Of a DNA stretch of 64,000 bases, positions 44,585 through 52,695 are shown in pieces. The DNA comes from Streptomyces sp. NBC_00461 (GTDB lineage: Bacteria; Actinomycetota; Actinomycetes; Streptomycetales; Streptomycetaceae): positions 2,079,001-2,143,000 of the forward strand of contig NZ_CP107902.1 of assembly GCF_036013935.1 (NCBI RefSeq), read 5' to 3'. Each line of letters starts with the position of its first letter. The stretch's first letter is position 1. The position numbers and the translations under genes were made by a program. The notes under the pieces were generated by a model. That model was not told where the DNA came from. It was given only the letters and a program-made list of their open reading frames with translations, and made no database searches.

Positions 44585-45679
44585 ATGTCTGCCAACCCAC
44601 ACGACGCTCTGCCGATCCGGCTCAACGTCGACGACAGTGACTCGCCGTCCGATGTCGTCGACGCGCTGTTCCTCGGCCGCTTCGCGACGGGCGAGCAGCC
44701 GTTCTCGCATGCGGCGAACATCGACCGCGTCCGGTCCGGGGCGACGCTCCTGCCGGCGGGCGCCCAGGTGCTGCGCATCGCCCGCGACGACGACCGCAGC
44801 GCGACGCTGGCGGAGGGCGACGGCTGGACGCTGCTGGTCTCCCGCTGGAACCGCGGCGCGGACGTCACGGTCACGGCGACCACCGCCGAGTTGGCGCAGA
44901 AGATCCTCGACCAGGCGACGGACGGCGCGGCGGACGAGCCCGAGCCCCAGCCGGAGAACGTGACGATGGGGTTCTGGTATGTCTCCCCCAGGCGCGGCCC
45001 GCACCGCACGACCCGGCAGATCTCGGCGGGCACCTGGGACGAGGTGCGGGAGAACTACACCGCGCCGGTGGCGGACGCGATGGACCGCCTGATGAAGACG
45101 ACGCCCGAGGACATCGCGGGCCGTCTGCTGCTGCTGCACGGCCCGCCGGGCACCGGCAAGACCTCGGCGCTGCGGACCCTCGCCCGCTCCTGGCGGGACT
45201 GGTGCCAGGTGGACTGTGTGCTCGACCCCGAGCGCCTGTTCTCCGACGTCGGCTATCTGATGGACATCGCGATCGGCGAGGAGGACGGGACGGGCAAGGG
45301 CCGCTGGCGGCTGCTGCTCCTGGAGGACTGCGACGAGCTGATCCGCGGCGAGGCCAAGCACACCGCGGGCCAGGCGCTGTCACGGCTGCTGAACCTCACC
45401 GACGGCCTGCTGGGCCAGGGCCGCAACGTCCTGGTCGGTGTGACGACCAACGAGGACCTGGAGCGCCTGCACCCGGCCGTGGTCCGCCCCGGCCGCTGTC
45501 TGGCCCGCATCGAGGTGGGCGCGCTGACCCGCCGGGAGGCCGTGGGCTGGCTCGGCACGGAGGAGGGCGTGGGCCGAGAGGGCGCCACCCTGGCAGAGCT
45601 GTACGCACTGCGCCGGGGCACCTCGCCGACGGCGCTGCCGGAGCCGAGGGACGGGGTCGACGCGGGGCTGTATCTGTAA
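44585..45679 (+). CDS. AAA ATPase with DUF5925 domain
   Basis: A 364-residue protein. An N-terminal DUF5925-type domain (about 1-130) precedes an AAA module (about 150-340) with Walker A GPPGTGKTSAL, Walker B LLLLEDCDE, a sensor-1 asparagine in VGVTTNEDL and an arginine-finger region VVRPGRCLARIE. It is a soluble ATP-driven remodelling protein of unknown client. ATG 44585 is preferred; ATG 44576 adds three residues. It stands alone, 24 nt before the DUF72 gene on the same strand, and may be co-transcribed with it. Confidence 0.85.
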   Translation: MSANPHDALPIRLNVDDSDSPSDVVDALFLGRFATGEQPFSHAANIDRVRSGATLLPAGAQVLRIARDDDRSATLAEGDGWTLLVSRWNRGADVTVTATTAELAQKILDQATDGAADEPEPQPENVTMGFWYVSPRRGPHRTTRQISAGTWDEVRENYTAPVADAMDRLMKTTPEDIAGRLLLLHGPPGTGKTSALRTLARSWRDWCQVDCVLDPERLFSDVGYLMDIAIGEEDGTGKGRWRLLLLEDCDELIRGEAKHTAGQALSRLLNLTDGLLGQGRNVLVGVTTNEDLERLHPAVVRPGRCLARIEVGALTRREAVGWLGTEEGVGREGATLAELYALRRGTSPTALPEPRDGVDAGLYL

Positions 45680-45702
45680 CGCTGCGGTGCTTTGATGGTC
45701 GT

Positions 45703-46473
45703 ATGACCCTGTTCGTCGGGACGTCGGGTTGGCAGTACAAGGACTGGCGGGGCGTGCTGTACCCGGCCGGGTGTCCGACACGGCTGTGGCTGGAGGAGTA
45801 CGCCGAGCACTTCACGACGGTGGAGCTCAACAACGCGTTCTACCGGCTGCCGACGCGCGAGAACTTCGCGGCCTGGCGGGACCGGGTCCCGGAGGGCTTC
45901 GTGGTCGCGGTGAAGGCGAGCCGCTATCTGACCCACATCAAGCGCCTCAAGGACCCGCGGGAACCGGTCGACCGCCTGATGAGCCACGCGGCAGGTCTGG
46001 GCGACCGGCTGGGGCCGGTGCTCGTGCAACTGCCGCCGACGCTGAAGGAGGACGCGGACCTGCTGGACGAGTGCCTCGGCTGCTTCCCCTCGGGTACGCG
46101 GGTGGCGGTGGAGCCGCGGCACGACTCGTGGTGGACGCCCGCGGTTCGGAAGGTGCTGGAAGCGCGGGGCGCGGCCCTGTGCTGGGCCGACGCCCGCTCC
46201 CGCCCGGTGACGCCCCTGTGGCGCACCACCGACTGGGGTTACGTCCGCTTCCACGAGGGCCGCGCACTGGCGTGGCCGCACTACGGGCGGCGGGCGCTGG
46301 AGACGTGGGTGGACCGGATCGCGACCACCTGGTCCGACGCCCGGGATGTGTACACGTACTTCAACAACGACCCCGGCGGGGCGGCGGTGGAGAACGCGGT
46401 GACCTTCGCGCGGACAGCAACCAGAGCGGGCCTCACGGCGACCCGCACACCGGAACTGGCCGCCCGGCGCTGA
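45703..46473 (+). CDS. DUF72 (YecE-like) TIM-barrel protein
   Basis: A 256-residue DUF72 protein beginning MTLFVGTSGWQYKDWRGVLYP, with the conserved TVELNNAFYRLPTRE, VAVKASRYLTHIKRL, VAVEPRHDSWW and YTYFNNDPGGAAVENA segments. The fold is a TIM barrel; no reaction is established for the family, though structural similarity to xylose-isomerase-like barrels is known. It lies directly after the AAA ATPase gene, and a Streptomyces intergenic repeat follows the stop. Confidence 0.9.
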   Translation: MTLFVGTSGWQYKDWRGVLYPAGCPTRLWLEEYAEHFTTVELNNAFYRLPTRENFAAWRDRVPEGFVVAVKASRYLTHIKRLKDPREPVDRLMSHAAGLGDRLGPVLVQLPPTLKEDADLLDECLGCFPSGTRVAVEPRHDSWWTPAVRKVLEARGAALCWADARSRPVTPLWRTTDWGYVRFHEGRALAWPHYGRRALETWVDRIATTWSDARDVYTYFNNDPGGAAVENAVTFARTATRAGLTATRTPELAARR

Positions 46474-46476
46474 CCA

Positions 46477-46575
46477 GCGCCCCCAAAGGGGCGCGGGGCC
46501 GTGTCGATACGCGGCTACCGCCGCGCGGGCGCGACCAGCCACAACGGCCCCGCAGGCGATCGACGGCCGATCGCA
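46477..46575 (+). repeat. Streptomyces-type intergenic repeat (copy 2)
   Basis: A GCGCCCC-caaa-GGGGCGC hairpin (46477-46494) is followed by GGGG, then GCGCGACCAGCCACAACG. The same blocks occur reversed at 4534-4571. It lies between convergent genes and probably acts as their shared terminator. Confidence 0.6.
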
Positions 46576-46592
46576 GCACTCCCGCGGACTGC

Positions 46593-46961
46593 TTACCCGT
46601 CGTAGGCCGCCCGCAGCGCATCCCGCACCGCGGCCAGCGCCGCATCCTCGTCCAGCGCCAGCCGGCGAGCCCGCTCCACGTAGGCCTGGGCGGCCAGGGC
46701 CAGCTCCCGCTCCGCCGCCGAGCCCGCGGCAGCGACGAACGTGCCGTTGCGCCCCCGCGTCTCGATCACCCCGTCGCTCTCCAGCGCCCGATACGCCTTG
46801 GCCACCGTGTTGGCCGCGAGCCCGAGCCCCTCGGCGAGCCCCCGCACGGTCGGCAGCCGGTACCCGACCGGCAGCACCCCGGACCGGGCCTGCTCGGAGA
46901 TCTGCGCCCGCACCTGCTCGTAGGGGGCGGCACTGTCGTCGATGTGGATCTTCAAGGTCAC
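46593..46961 (-). CDS. GntR-family regulator, YtrA subfamily
   Basis: A 122-residue regulator consisting of a winged helix (about 10-75, PTVRGLAEGLGLAANTVAKAY) and a short C-terminal dimer helix (about 80-120), the YtrA layout. GTG 46959-46961 follows GACAAT by a few bases, a leaderless-type promoter; the ATG at 47033 would include an Arg-rich stretch unlike the family. YtrA-type regulators usually control ABC transporters in their own operon, but none is next to this gene. It is divergent from the GNAT gene. Confidence 0.88.
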   Translation of the reverse strand: MTLKIHIDDSAAPYEQVRAQISEQARSGVLPVGYRLPTVRGLAEGLGLAANTVAKAYRALESDGVIETRGRNGTFVAAAGSAAERELALAAQAYVERARRLALDEDAALAAVRDALRAAYDG

Positions 46962-47031
46962 GGCTCGATTGTCCCGCACCCGCCGGAAAATGAGGGGCGC
47001 TCGCGCTCGTCCCCACGTAGCGTGCGCCTTC

Positions 47032-47964
47032 ATGACTGTGATCGTGCGCGCCCTGCGCCCCGACGACCGGGCCGACGTCGAGGCCTTCGCCCGGGTACGG
47101 CACCTGGCCCTCCCTCACATCCTGTGGACCCCTGACGCCATCGTCCACAACCTCGCCCACACTCACCCCGACGCGCGTTTCGTCGCGCTCGTCGCCGAGG
47201 AGGACGGCGAGGTCATCGGCACAGCGCAGGTGCAGTTGGCGTACGACAGCCCGGAACCGGGCCTGGGGATGCTCAACATCTACGTGCACCCGGACAGGAC
47301 CCGCCGCGGCGCCGGGGGCCTCCTGGTGCGCACGGCAGAGGCACACCTGGTCGAGCACGGCGCGACGAAGCTGTACGCCTGGGTGCTGGACGAGCCCGCC
47401 AACCGGGCCTTCGCCGAACGGCACGGCTACGGCGCCAGCCGCTCCGCCCACTTCCTCCGTCTGGACCTGACCGGCGGCACGCTGCCGCCGCTCCGAACCC
47501 CTGCGCCCGGCGTCGAGTTGCGCAGCGCGGCCGACTTCGCGGACGATCCGCGCCCGCTGTTCGAACTGGACGCGGAGACGGCCCGGGACGAACCGAGCGA
47601 CGTGGACACCGAGTTCACCGACTACGAGAACTGGATCGAGGAGAGCTGGAAGCACCCGCTGCTCAACCGGGAGCTGACCAAGGTCGCGCTCGTCGAGGGC
47701 CGCCCCGCCGCGTTCAGCCTGGCCTGGACGGACGTCGCCACCGGCCGCTACGCCACCGCCATGACCGGCACCGCCCGCGCCTTCCGCGGCCGCGGCCTGG
47801 CCAAGCTCGCCAAGAACGCCTCCCTGCACGGCGCCCGGGCCGCCGGCTTCACCGAGGCCCTCACCGGCAACGACGACGGCAATGGCCCGATGCTCGCGAT
47901 CAACAAGTGGTTCGGGTACGAGATCTGCGCGACGGAGGTGCGCCATGTCCGCGAACTCGGCTGA
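47032..47964 (+). CDS. Tandem GNAT acetyltransferase
   Basis: A 310-residue protein with two GNAT folds. The N-terminal one (about 1-155) has the acetyl-CoA loop VHPDRTRRGAGGLLV; the C-terminal one (about 165-310) has ATGTARAFRGRGLAKLAK-like sequence and NDDGNGPMLAINKWFGY. Tandem GNATs of this kind are frequent in actinomycetes and include mycothiol synthase relatives, but this one lacks enough identity for me to assign that. It overlaps the DUF402 gene by 20 nt. Confidence 0.87.
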   Translation: MTVIVRALRPDDRADVEAFARVRHLALPHILWTPDAIVHNLAHTHPDARFVALVAEEDGEVIGTAQVQLAYDSPEPGLGMLNIYVHPDRTRRGAGGLLVRTAEAHLVEHGATKLYAWVLDEPANRAFAERHGYGASRSAHFLRLDLTGGTLPPLRTPAPGVELRSAADFADDPRPLFELDAETARDEPSDVDTEFTDYENWIEESWKHPLLNRELTKVALVEGRPAAFSLAWTDVATGRYATAMTGTARAFRGRGLAKLAKNASLHGARAAGFTEALTGNDDGNGPMLAINKWFGYEICATEVRHVRELG

Positions 47965-48445
47965 TCCGAGCGGCCAGTTGGAGGTCGTCCTCGTCAAGGC
48001 GGGGCGTACGAAGATCCGTTACGCGGCCGACCTGATCGGCGACGACGGCACGCGCATCGCGGTCCACGCCCCCTGGGCGGGCGAGGGCGTCCGCGACTTC
48101 GGCTTCGTCCGCTTCGAGAAGGGCGACGTCTTCACCGAGTACTACTGGCGGGACCGCTGGTACGCGGTGAAGGAGGTCCGTGACTCCGCGGGTGTGGTGA
48201 AGGGCTGGTACTGCGACATCACCCGCCCCGCCGTGCTCTCCGGCACCGAGTTGATCGTCGAGGACCTCGACCTGGACCTGTGGCGCTCCGCCGACGGTCA
48301 GGACGTACTGCGCCTGGACGAGGACGAGTTCGCCGAGAGCGGTCTGGCGCAGCGGGACCCGCAGGCCGCGGCCGCCGCCGTGGCCGCCCTGGACGAGCTG
48401 GAGAGGCTGGCCCTCCATGGCGGCTTCGACGCCCTCCTGACCTGA
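47945..48445 (+). CDS. DUF402 domain protein
   Basis: A 166-residue protein of the DUF402 family (FomD-like fold). Landmarks are FGFVRFEKGDVFTEYYW and GWYCDITRPAV, with conserved acidic residues DLDLDLW that may bind divalent metal. FomD-type members hydrolyse nucleotidyl phosphonates, but most, probably including this one, have unknown substrates. ATG 47945 has GGAGG 6 nt upstream and overlaps the GNAT gene by 20 nt, so the two are co-translated. Confidence 0.87.
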   Translation: MSANSADPSGQLEVVLVKAGRTKIRYAADLIGDDGTRIAVHAPWAGEGVRDFGFVRFEKGDVFTEYYWRDRWYAVKEVRDSAGVVKGWYCDITRPAVLSGTELIVEDLDLDLWRSADGQDVLRLDEDEFAESGLAQRDPQAAAAAVAALDELERLALHGGFDALLT

Positions 48446-48490
48446 GGAACTCCCAGGAGGGCGGCCGTCAACAGCGCGCGCGTCCGGGGC

Positions 48491-49114
48491 TCACACCAGT
48501 GCTACCACCGCGTACCGCTCGTCCGCCACCTCCTTCCCCCACAGCACCGCGTCCTGCGACAGTCCCTCGACGCGCAGGTCCGCGGTGAGCGGGGTGAGGA
48601 GGTCGGTGAGCCGGCCGGCGGATATGCCGACCGGGCTCACCGTGCCCCACACGCCCTCGACCAGCACGAGCCGGCCGCCCGGGCGCACCAGTTCGCGCCA
48701 GTGCCGCAGGGCCCTGCCGGGGTCGGGGAGCGCCCACAGCACGTGTCGTACCAGGACGACGTCGAAGCGCTGCTCCCCCACCGGCGGTGCCGTCGCGTCA
48801 CCGACGAGGAACACCGCGTCACGCCCGGCGAGCTTCGCTCTCGCGAGGTCGACCATGGCCGGCGACAGGTCGACGCCGGTGACGCGGTGTCCCTGCTCCG
48901 CGGCGAGGAGCGACAGGCTGCCGGTACCGCAGCCGAGGTCGAGGACGTCGCTCGTCCGCGCGGGCAGCCAGGAGACGAGCCGGCCGGCCCAGGCCTGGCG
49001 CACTTTCGGGTCGCGCAGCCCGTGATCCGGTTCGTCGTCGAAGGAGGCGGCCCGCGCGTCCCAGTCGGGCCGCTCGGCATCCGCCCCGGTCAGGCGCTCG
49101 ATGTCATCCGTCAT
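48491..49114 (-). CDS. Class I SAM-dependent methyltransferase
   Basis: A 207-residue Rossmann-fold methyltransferase. SAM motif I is VLDLGCGTGSLSLLA, followed by the acidic VTGVDLSPAMV and motif IV FDVVLVRHVLWALPDP. The start is ATG 49112-49114 (MTDDIERLTG); a longer reading from 49165 has no ribosome site and covers repeat DNA. It converges with the DUF402 gene. The substrate cannot be told. Confidence 0.87.
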   Translation of the reverse strand: MTDDIERLTGADAERPDWDARAASFDDEPDHGLRDPKVRQAWAGRLVSWLPARTSDVLDLGCGTGSLSLLAAEQGHRVTGVDLSPAMVDLARAKLAGRDAVFLVGDATAPPVGEQRFDVVLVRHVLWALPDPGRALRHWRELVRPGGRLVLVEGVWGTVSPVGISAGRLTDLLTPLTADLRVEGLSQDAVLWGKEVADERYAVVALV

Positions 49115-49133
49115 GCGCCCCAGAGTGACACGC

Positions 49134-49171
49134 GCCACTGACAGTCGAATCGTGACAGCCGCCACTGACAG
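49134..49171. repeat. 11-bp direct repeat upstream of methyltransferase gene
   Basis: GCCACTGACAG occurs at 49134-49144 and 49161-49171 (27-bp spacing), with GTGACAG between. It lies in the gap before the methyltransferase and small-protein genes and may be a pair of regulator sites. Confidence 0.35.
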
Positions 49172-49254
49172 ACCCGGACCGATGAGTCACTCTCCCGAAA
49201 AGGGTCTACCTCCGTGCGAAGACGGGAACTGGGTAGACACCGAAGGAGGCAGTT

Positions 49255-49389
49255 ATGCGCCGGACCACTGTGCAGAAGCCCCTGAGCAGGACGGACTCCC
49301 GCAAGGTCCGCGAGGAGGCCGACGAGCGTCCTGGCGGACGCCCGGAGGTCCGCAAGGACATCGCACGCACGTGGTGGCCGGACGGCTGA
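49255..49389 (+). CDS. Small basic/acidic protein of 44 residues
   Basis: A 44-codon gene from ATG 49255 to TGA 49387-49389, with an exceptionally good ribosome site (GAAGGAGG at 49242-49249). The product begins MRRTTVQKPLSR, is highly charged (REEADERPGGR) and ends ARTWWPDG. It has no hydrophobic segment, so it is probably a soluble small protein. No function is known to me. It stops 6 nt before the convergent GNAT gene. Confidence 0.6.
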   Translation: MRRTTVQKPLSRTDSRKVREEADERPGGRPEVRKDIARTWWPDG

Positions 49390-49395
49390 CGGCAG

Positions 49396-49845
49396 TCAGT
49401 CCAGCCGCTTGCGGTAGTGGATGCGGTCGTAGGGACCGGTGACCCGGCGCCCCACGATCTCGTAACCGAACTTCGGATAGATCTTCTGGTTCTCCCACAT
49501 CATGGCGTTGGTGTAGAGCCTGACCTCGCGCAGTCCGAGCGCACGCGCCCGTGCGTCCACGAAGCCCAGCAGCCGTCGCCCCACGCCGCCGCCGTGCGCG
49601 TCGGGGTGGACGGCGATGCTGTCGAGGAGCAGGTGGTCGCCGTTCTCCTCCAGCACGACCAGGCCGATGACGGGGTCTCCCGTCACGAACACCTTCCCCG
49701 CGGCCACGTTCGCCGCGTGGTCCGCCTCCATGGGCACCGGCACCACCCCGATCCGCTCGATGTAGTGGTGGTAGGCGGCATCGGTCACGGCTTTCACGGC
49801 CGGTACGTCGGCGGCGACGGCAGGCCGGATCTCGTGCTCTTCCAT
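49396..49845 (-). CDS. GNAT-family N-acetyltransferase
   Basis: A 149-residue single GNAT domain. The acetyl-CoA pyrophosphate loop is VHPDAHGGGVGRRLLGF and the late strand/helix is LYTNAMMWENQKIYPKFGYE. ATG 49843-49845 starts it; the longer open frame upstream to 50130 lacks a ribosome site. Substrate unknown; relatives often acetylate small amines or protein N-termini. Confidence 0.88.
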   Translation of the reverse strand: MEEHEIRPAVAADVPAVKAVTDAAYHHYIERIGVVPVPMEADHAANVAAGKVFVTGDPVIGLVVLEENGDHLLLDSIAVHPDAHGGGVGRRLLGFVDARARALGLREVRLYTNAMMWENQKIYPKFGYEIVGRRVTGPYDRIHYRKRLD

Positions 49846-50029
49846 GCCGCGCACGGTACCTACCTGATCCCAGTCTGAGCACTCCCTTAACGCCACCATA
49901 AGGATCTCCACCACCCGCCCCCAGCAGGCGATTCCACGGTTTCTTGGGGCTAGCTTCTGATCGCGCCCCACGGGATTCACCCCCACGGGACCCACCCCAC
50001 GCGTCAGGACCGTCCCGAGGAGATTCCGC

Positions 50030-51049
50030 ATGCCCGCACGCCGCCGCACGGTCGCCGTCGTCGCCGCCCTCGGTGCCGCCCCGCTCGCCCTGACCTGCCT
50101 CGCCGCCGCCCCGGCGTCCGCGCACGGCACGATGGGTGATCCGGTCAGCCGGGTCTCGCAGTGTTACGCGGAGGGCCCGGAGAGTCCGAAGTCGGACGCG
50201 TGCGGGGCCGCGATCGCGGCCGGCGGCACCCAGGCGCTCTACGACTGGAACGGCATCCGCATCGGTGACGCGAACGGGCAGCACCAGGCGCTGATCCCGG
50301 ACGGCAGGCTGTGCAGCGCGAACAACGACGAGTTCAAGGGGCTGGACCTGGCCCGCGCCGACTGGCCGGCGACGAGGGTGAGCGCGGGCTCGTACACCTT
50401 CAAGTACCGCGTGACCGCGCCGCACAAGGGCACGTTCAAGGTGTACGTCACCAAGGCGGGCTACGACCCGGCGCAGCCACTTGCCTGGTCCGACCTGGAC
50501 CTGCGGCACCCGGTGGCGACGGTCACCGACCCGGTCGCGTCGGGCGGCTTCTACACGTTCTCCGGCACGCTCCCCGCGCGCTCGGGCAAGCAGCTCCTGT
50601 ACGCGGTCTGGCAGCGTTCGGACAGCCCGGAGGCCTTCTACTCCTGCTCGGACGTCACGTTCGGCGGGAGCGACGGCAGCACCGGCGGCGGTGCGCAGGG
50701 CGGTGCGGGCGGTGGCGCGACAGGCAGTTCGTCCCCGGCACCGACCGCCTCCGCCCCCTCCGAGGAGCAGATCGAGGAGGGTGCCGACAAGTCGAAGGTC
50801 GGTCACCACGGTCACGGTGACGCGGACGTCGGCGCATCGACGGGCCCGACGACCGTCGCCGTGGCCGTGGCCGTGGCCGACGAGCCTCAGGTGGCCGGCG
50901 CTTCGGAGAGCCTCGCCGAGACGGGTGGCGACGACAGCACCCCGTACATCGCCATCGGCGGTGCGGCCGCCCTGGCCCTCGGTGCGGCGGCCCTGTTCGC
51001 CTCCGTCCGCCGCAGGGCGACCGGCGACAGCGGACGGCAGGGCCGCTGA
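50030..51049 (+). CDS. Cell-wall-anchored AA10 lytic polysaccharide monooxygenase
   Basis: A 339-residue secreted copper enzyme. The signal peptide ends APASA so that His32 (HGTMGDP) becomes the N-terminus and first ligand of the copper histidine brace; the AA10 catalytic domain runs to about residue 210 (WQRSDSPEAFYSCSDV near its end). A Ser/Gly/Glu-rich spacer with GHHGHG leads to the sorting signal LAETG (about 302-306), a hydrophobic stretch and a basic tail. Class E sortases attach LAxTG proteins to peptidoglycan. It would oxidatively cleave chitin or cellulose at the cell surface. A 13-bp hairpin ends the gene. Confidence 0.92.
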   Translation: MPARRRTVAVVAALGAAPLALTCLAAAPASAHGTMGDPVSRVSQCYAEGPESPKSDACGAAIAAGGTQALYDWNGIRIGDANGQHQALIPDGRLCSANNDEFKGLDLARADWPATRVSAGSYTFKYRVTAPHKGTFKVYVTKAGYDPAQPLAWSDLDLRHPVATVTDPVASGGFYTFSGTLPARSGKQLLYAVWQRSDSPEAFYSCSDVTFGGSDGSTGGGAQGGAGGGATGSSSPAPTASAPSEEQIEEGADKSKVGHHGHGDADVGASTGPTTVAVAVAVADEPQVAGASESLAETGGDDSTPYIAIGGAAALALGAAALFASVRRRATGDSGRQGR

Positions 51050-51064
51050 CCGGGCCGAAAAGCG

Positions 51065-51101
51065 CGGGGCCTGTCCGGCGGCTCAGGTCGGACAGGCCCC
51101 G
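51065..51101. terminator. Bidirectional hairpin terminator
   Basis: CGGGGCCTGTCCG (51065-51077) and CGGACAGGCCCCG (51089-51101) form a perfect 13-bp stem with an 11-nt loop between the convergent LPMO and lipase genes. Confidence 0.75.
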
Positions 51102-51110
51102 AGAAGTGCG

Positions 51111-51971
51111 TCAGCTCAGCGCCGACGCACAGGTGGTGGCGGTGGCATGCGCCGGATCCAGGGAGTTGGCCACCTCGTGGAAGACGATCCGGTCGGTCAG
51201 CCCGATCAGGGCGTGTTCGGAGAAGTCGACCGCGCACAGGTTCTGCAGCAGCACGTTGCGCACGTCGGAACCGCTCAGGTACTGGCTGCTGTACGGCGTG
51301 ACGACCTCGTCGTACTTGGTGGCGATGACCGTGTAGTGGACGCCGGGAACGGTGTCGCCGCCCGCGTTGAGCTTGGTGAGGAACGCGGAACCGACGATCT
51401 GGTCGGCCAGCCCGGGCGTCGATGCGGAGATCCAGTCCGCGGCGCCGGGGAAGTACGGCAGCAGGTTGGTGAGCCCGTCCAGGTCGGTGCCGTGGTTGTC
51501 GGGCGCGATGCCGACGAGGGCGTTCACCTTGGGGGCTCCGCCGAGGAACCTGAGGTAGTAGCGGGGCATCATGCCGCCCTGCGAGTGACCGACCAGGTCG
51601 GCCTTGGCGGCGCCGGTCGCGGCGAGCACCTTGTCGACGTATGCGGAGAGCTGCTCTGCCGACTTGTCAATGGGGCCGAGGCCGTAGAAGACGGGGACGC
51701 CCGGCAGTTGGCCGTAGTCGAGGGAGAAGACGCAGTAGCCGCGGTCCTCCAGATAGGGCGCGAGGCCGAGCCAGTTGTCCACGGAGTTGGCGAGGGTGCC
51801 GTGGACCAGGACGACGGGGCGGGGGTGGGTGGCGGAGGGCTTGCAGGAGTAGTCGTTCCAGCCGTGTGACGAGGTCGCGGCCGCGTGGGCGGTCGTGGCG
51901 GGGACGGTGGCGACGGCTGCGGTCATCAGCAGCGCGGCCAGGGGTCTGAGCACTCGTTTCCAGGGCAGCAT
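51111..51971 (-). CDS. Secreted triacylglycerol lipase (LipA-like)
   Basis: A 286-residue extracellular alpha/beta hydrolase. A signal peptide (about 1-31) precedes the mature enzyme with the oxyanion VLVHGTLA, the nucleophile elbow GHSQGG, and the late Asp/His residues in VIATKYDEVV and FSEHALIG. Four cysteines fit the two disulphides of the Streptomyces exfoliatus-type lipase. AAGGAGAT precedes ATG 51971. In S. exfoliatus a LuxR-type activator gene (lipR) follows the lipase; none is seen here, the downstream gene being the convergent LPMO. Confidence 0.92.
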   Translation of the reverse strand: MLPWKRVLRPLAALLMTAAVATVPATTAHAAATSSHGWNDYSCKPSATHPRPVVLVHGTLANSVDNWLGLAPYLEDRGYCVFSLDYGQLPGVPVFYGLGPIDKSAEQLSAYVDKVLAATGAAKADLVGHSQGGMMPRYYLRFLGGAPKVNALVGIAPDNHGTDLDGLTNLLPYFPGAADWISASTPGLADQIVGSAFLTKLNAGGDTVPGVHYTVIATKYDEVVTPYSSQYLSGSDVRNVLLQNLCAVDFSEHALIGLTDRIVFHEVANSLDPAHATATTCASALS

Positions 51972-52047
51972 CGTGTGATCTCCTTGCGGCTCAAGGGAGT
52001 TGCGATGGCCTTACGCCCTGTGATCCGGATCACGAAGGATGCTGTTC

Positions 52048-52119
52048 ACTCGTCAAGTTACGGACGAGTAGCCCAAGTGTGAAGTTACGTGTCAGTAAAA
52101 ACTTCCAGTGGTAACTGAC
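52048..52119. promoter_or_regulatory. Inverted and direct repeats upstream of lipase gene
   Basis: ACTCGTC (52048-52054) pairs with GACGAGT (52063-52069) around AAGTTACG, and AAGTTACG recurs at 52082-52089. GTCAGT (52091) and ACTGAC (52114) form a further inverted repeat. They lie 77-150 nt upstream of the lipase start and just past the MarR stop; they may be activator sites or the MarR gene terminator. Confidence 0.4.
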
Positions 52120-52143
52120 TCCGCAGTAGACGCTGACGAAGCG

Positions 52144-52590
52144 TCACCAGGCGGGCCTGATGGGGCCATAGGGCGCAATGCGCGCCAACTGATCGCGCAG
52201 CGCCCGCACTTCACCCTCCCCGAGCACTCCCGCCCACCCCCGCACGACCGCGGCGGCCGCCTCCTCCGCAGCCCTGGTGCACGCCCACCCCCGCTCGGTC
52301 AGCACGACCAGCCGGGCCCGCGCGTCCACGGGATGCGCCCGGCGCTCGGCATACCCCTTCCGCACGATCTCGTCGACGAGCTGACTGGCGGCCTGCTTGG
52401 TCACGCCGAGGTGGGCGGCGAGCTCGGTGACGGTCGCACCGTCCGGGGCGAGCCGCGCGAAGGCGAAGCCGTGCGCGGGCCTGAGCCCCTCGAATCCACG
52501 GGCGACGACACCCTCATGGATGCGCTGGGTGAGCTCACCGGCGACGGCGAGCAGGGCGGCGGACAGGGCCATGGCCTCGGAGTTGTGCAC
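52144..52590 (-). CDS. MarR-family regulator
   Basis: A 148-residue MarR regulator with the winged helix at about 45-105 (TVTELAAHLGVTKQAASQLV, then PVDARARLVVLTERG). The start is GTG 52588-52590. It is divergent from a cupin gene, and the gap holds two full and one half TTGAC-N6-GTCAA palindromes at 21-bp steps, so it probably represses both itself and the cupin gene. The ligand is unknown. Confidence 0.9.
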   Translation of the reverse strand: MHNSEAMALSAALLAVAGELTQRIHEGVVARGFEGLRPAHGFAFARLAPDGATVTELAAHLGVTKQAASQLVDEIVRKGYAERRAHPVDARARLVVLTERGWACTRAAEEAAAAVVRGWAGVLGEGEVRALRDQLARIAPYGPIRPAW

Positions 52591-52608
52591 GGAGGCATTG
52601 AAACACCC

Positions 52609-52659
52609 TTGACGAATTGGTCAAGCAGCTTGACCATATAGTCAAGCGGCTTGACCATA
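52609..52659. promoter_or_regulatory. Tandem 21-bp-phased MarR operators
   Basis: TTGACGAATTGGTCAA (52609-52624) and TTGACCATATAGTCAA (52630-52645) are palindromes of form TTGAC-N6-GTCAA. A third half-site, TTGACCATA, starts at 52651. Starts are spaced exactly 21 bp, two helical turns, so proteins would stack on one face. The array fills the MarR/cupin divergent region. Confidence 0.75.
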
Positions 52660-52695
52660 CGACGCCGACGCCACTCCCGAACCCGGAGGCCACCC

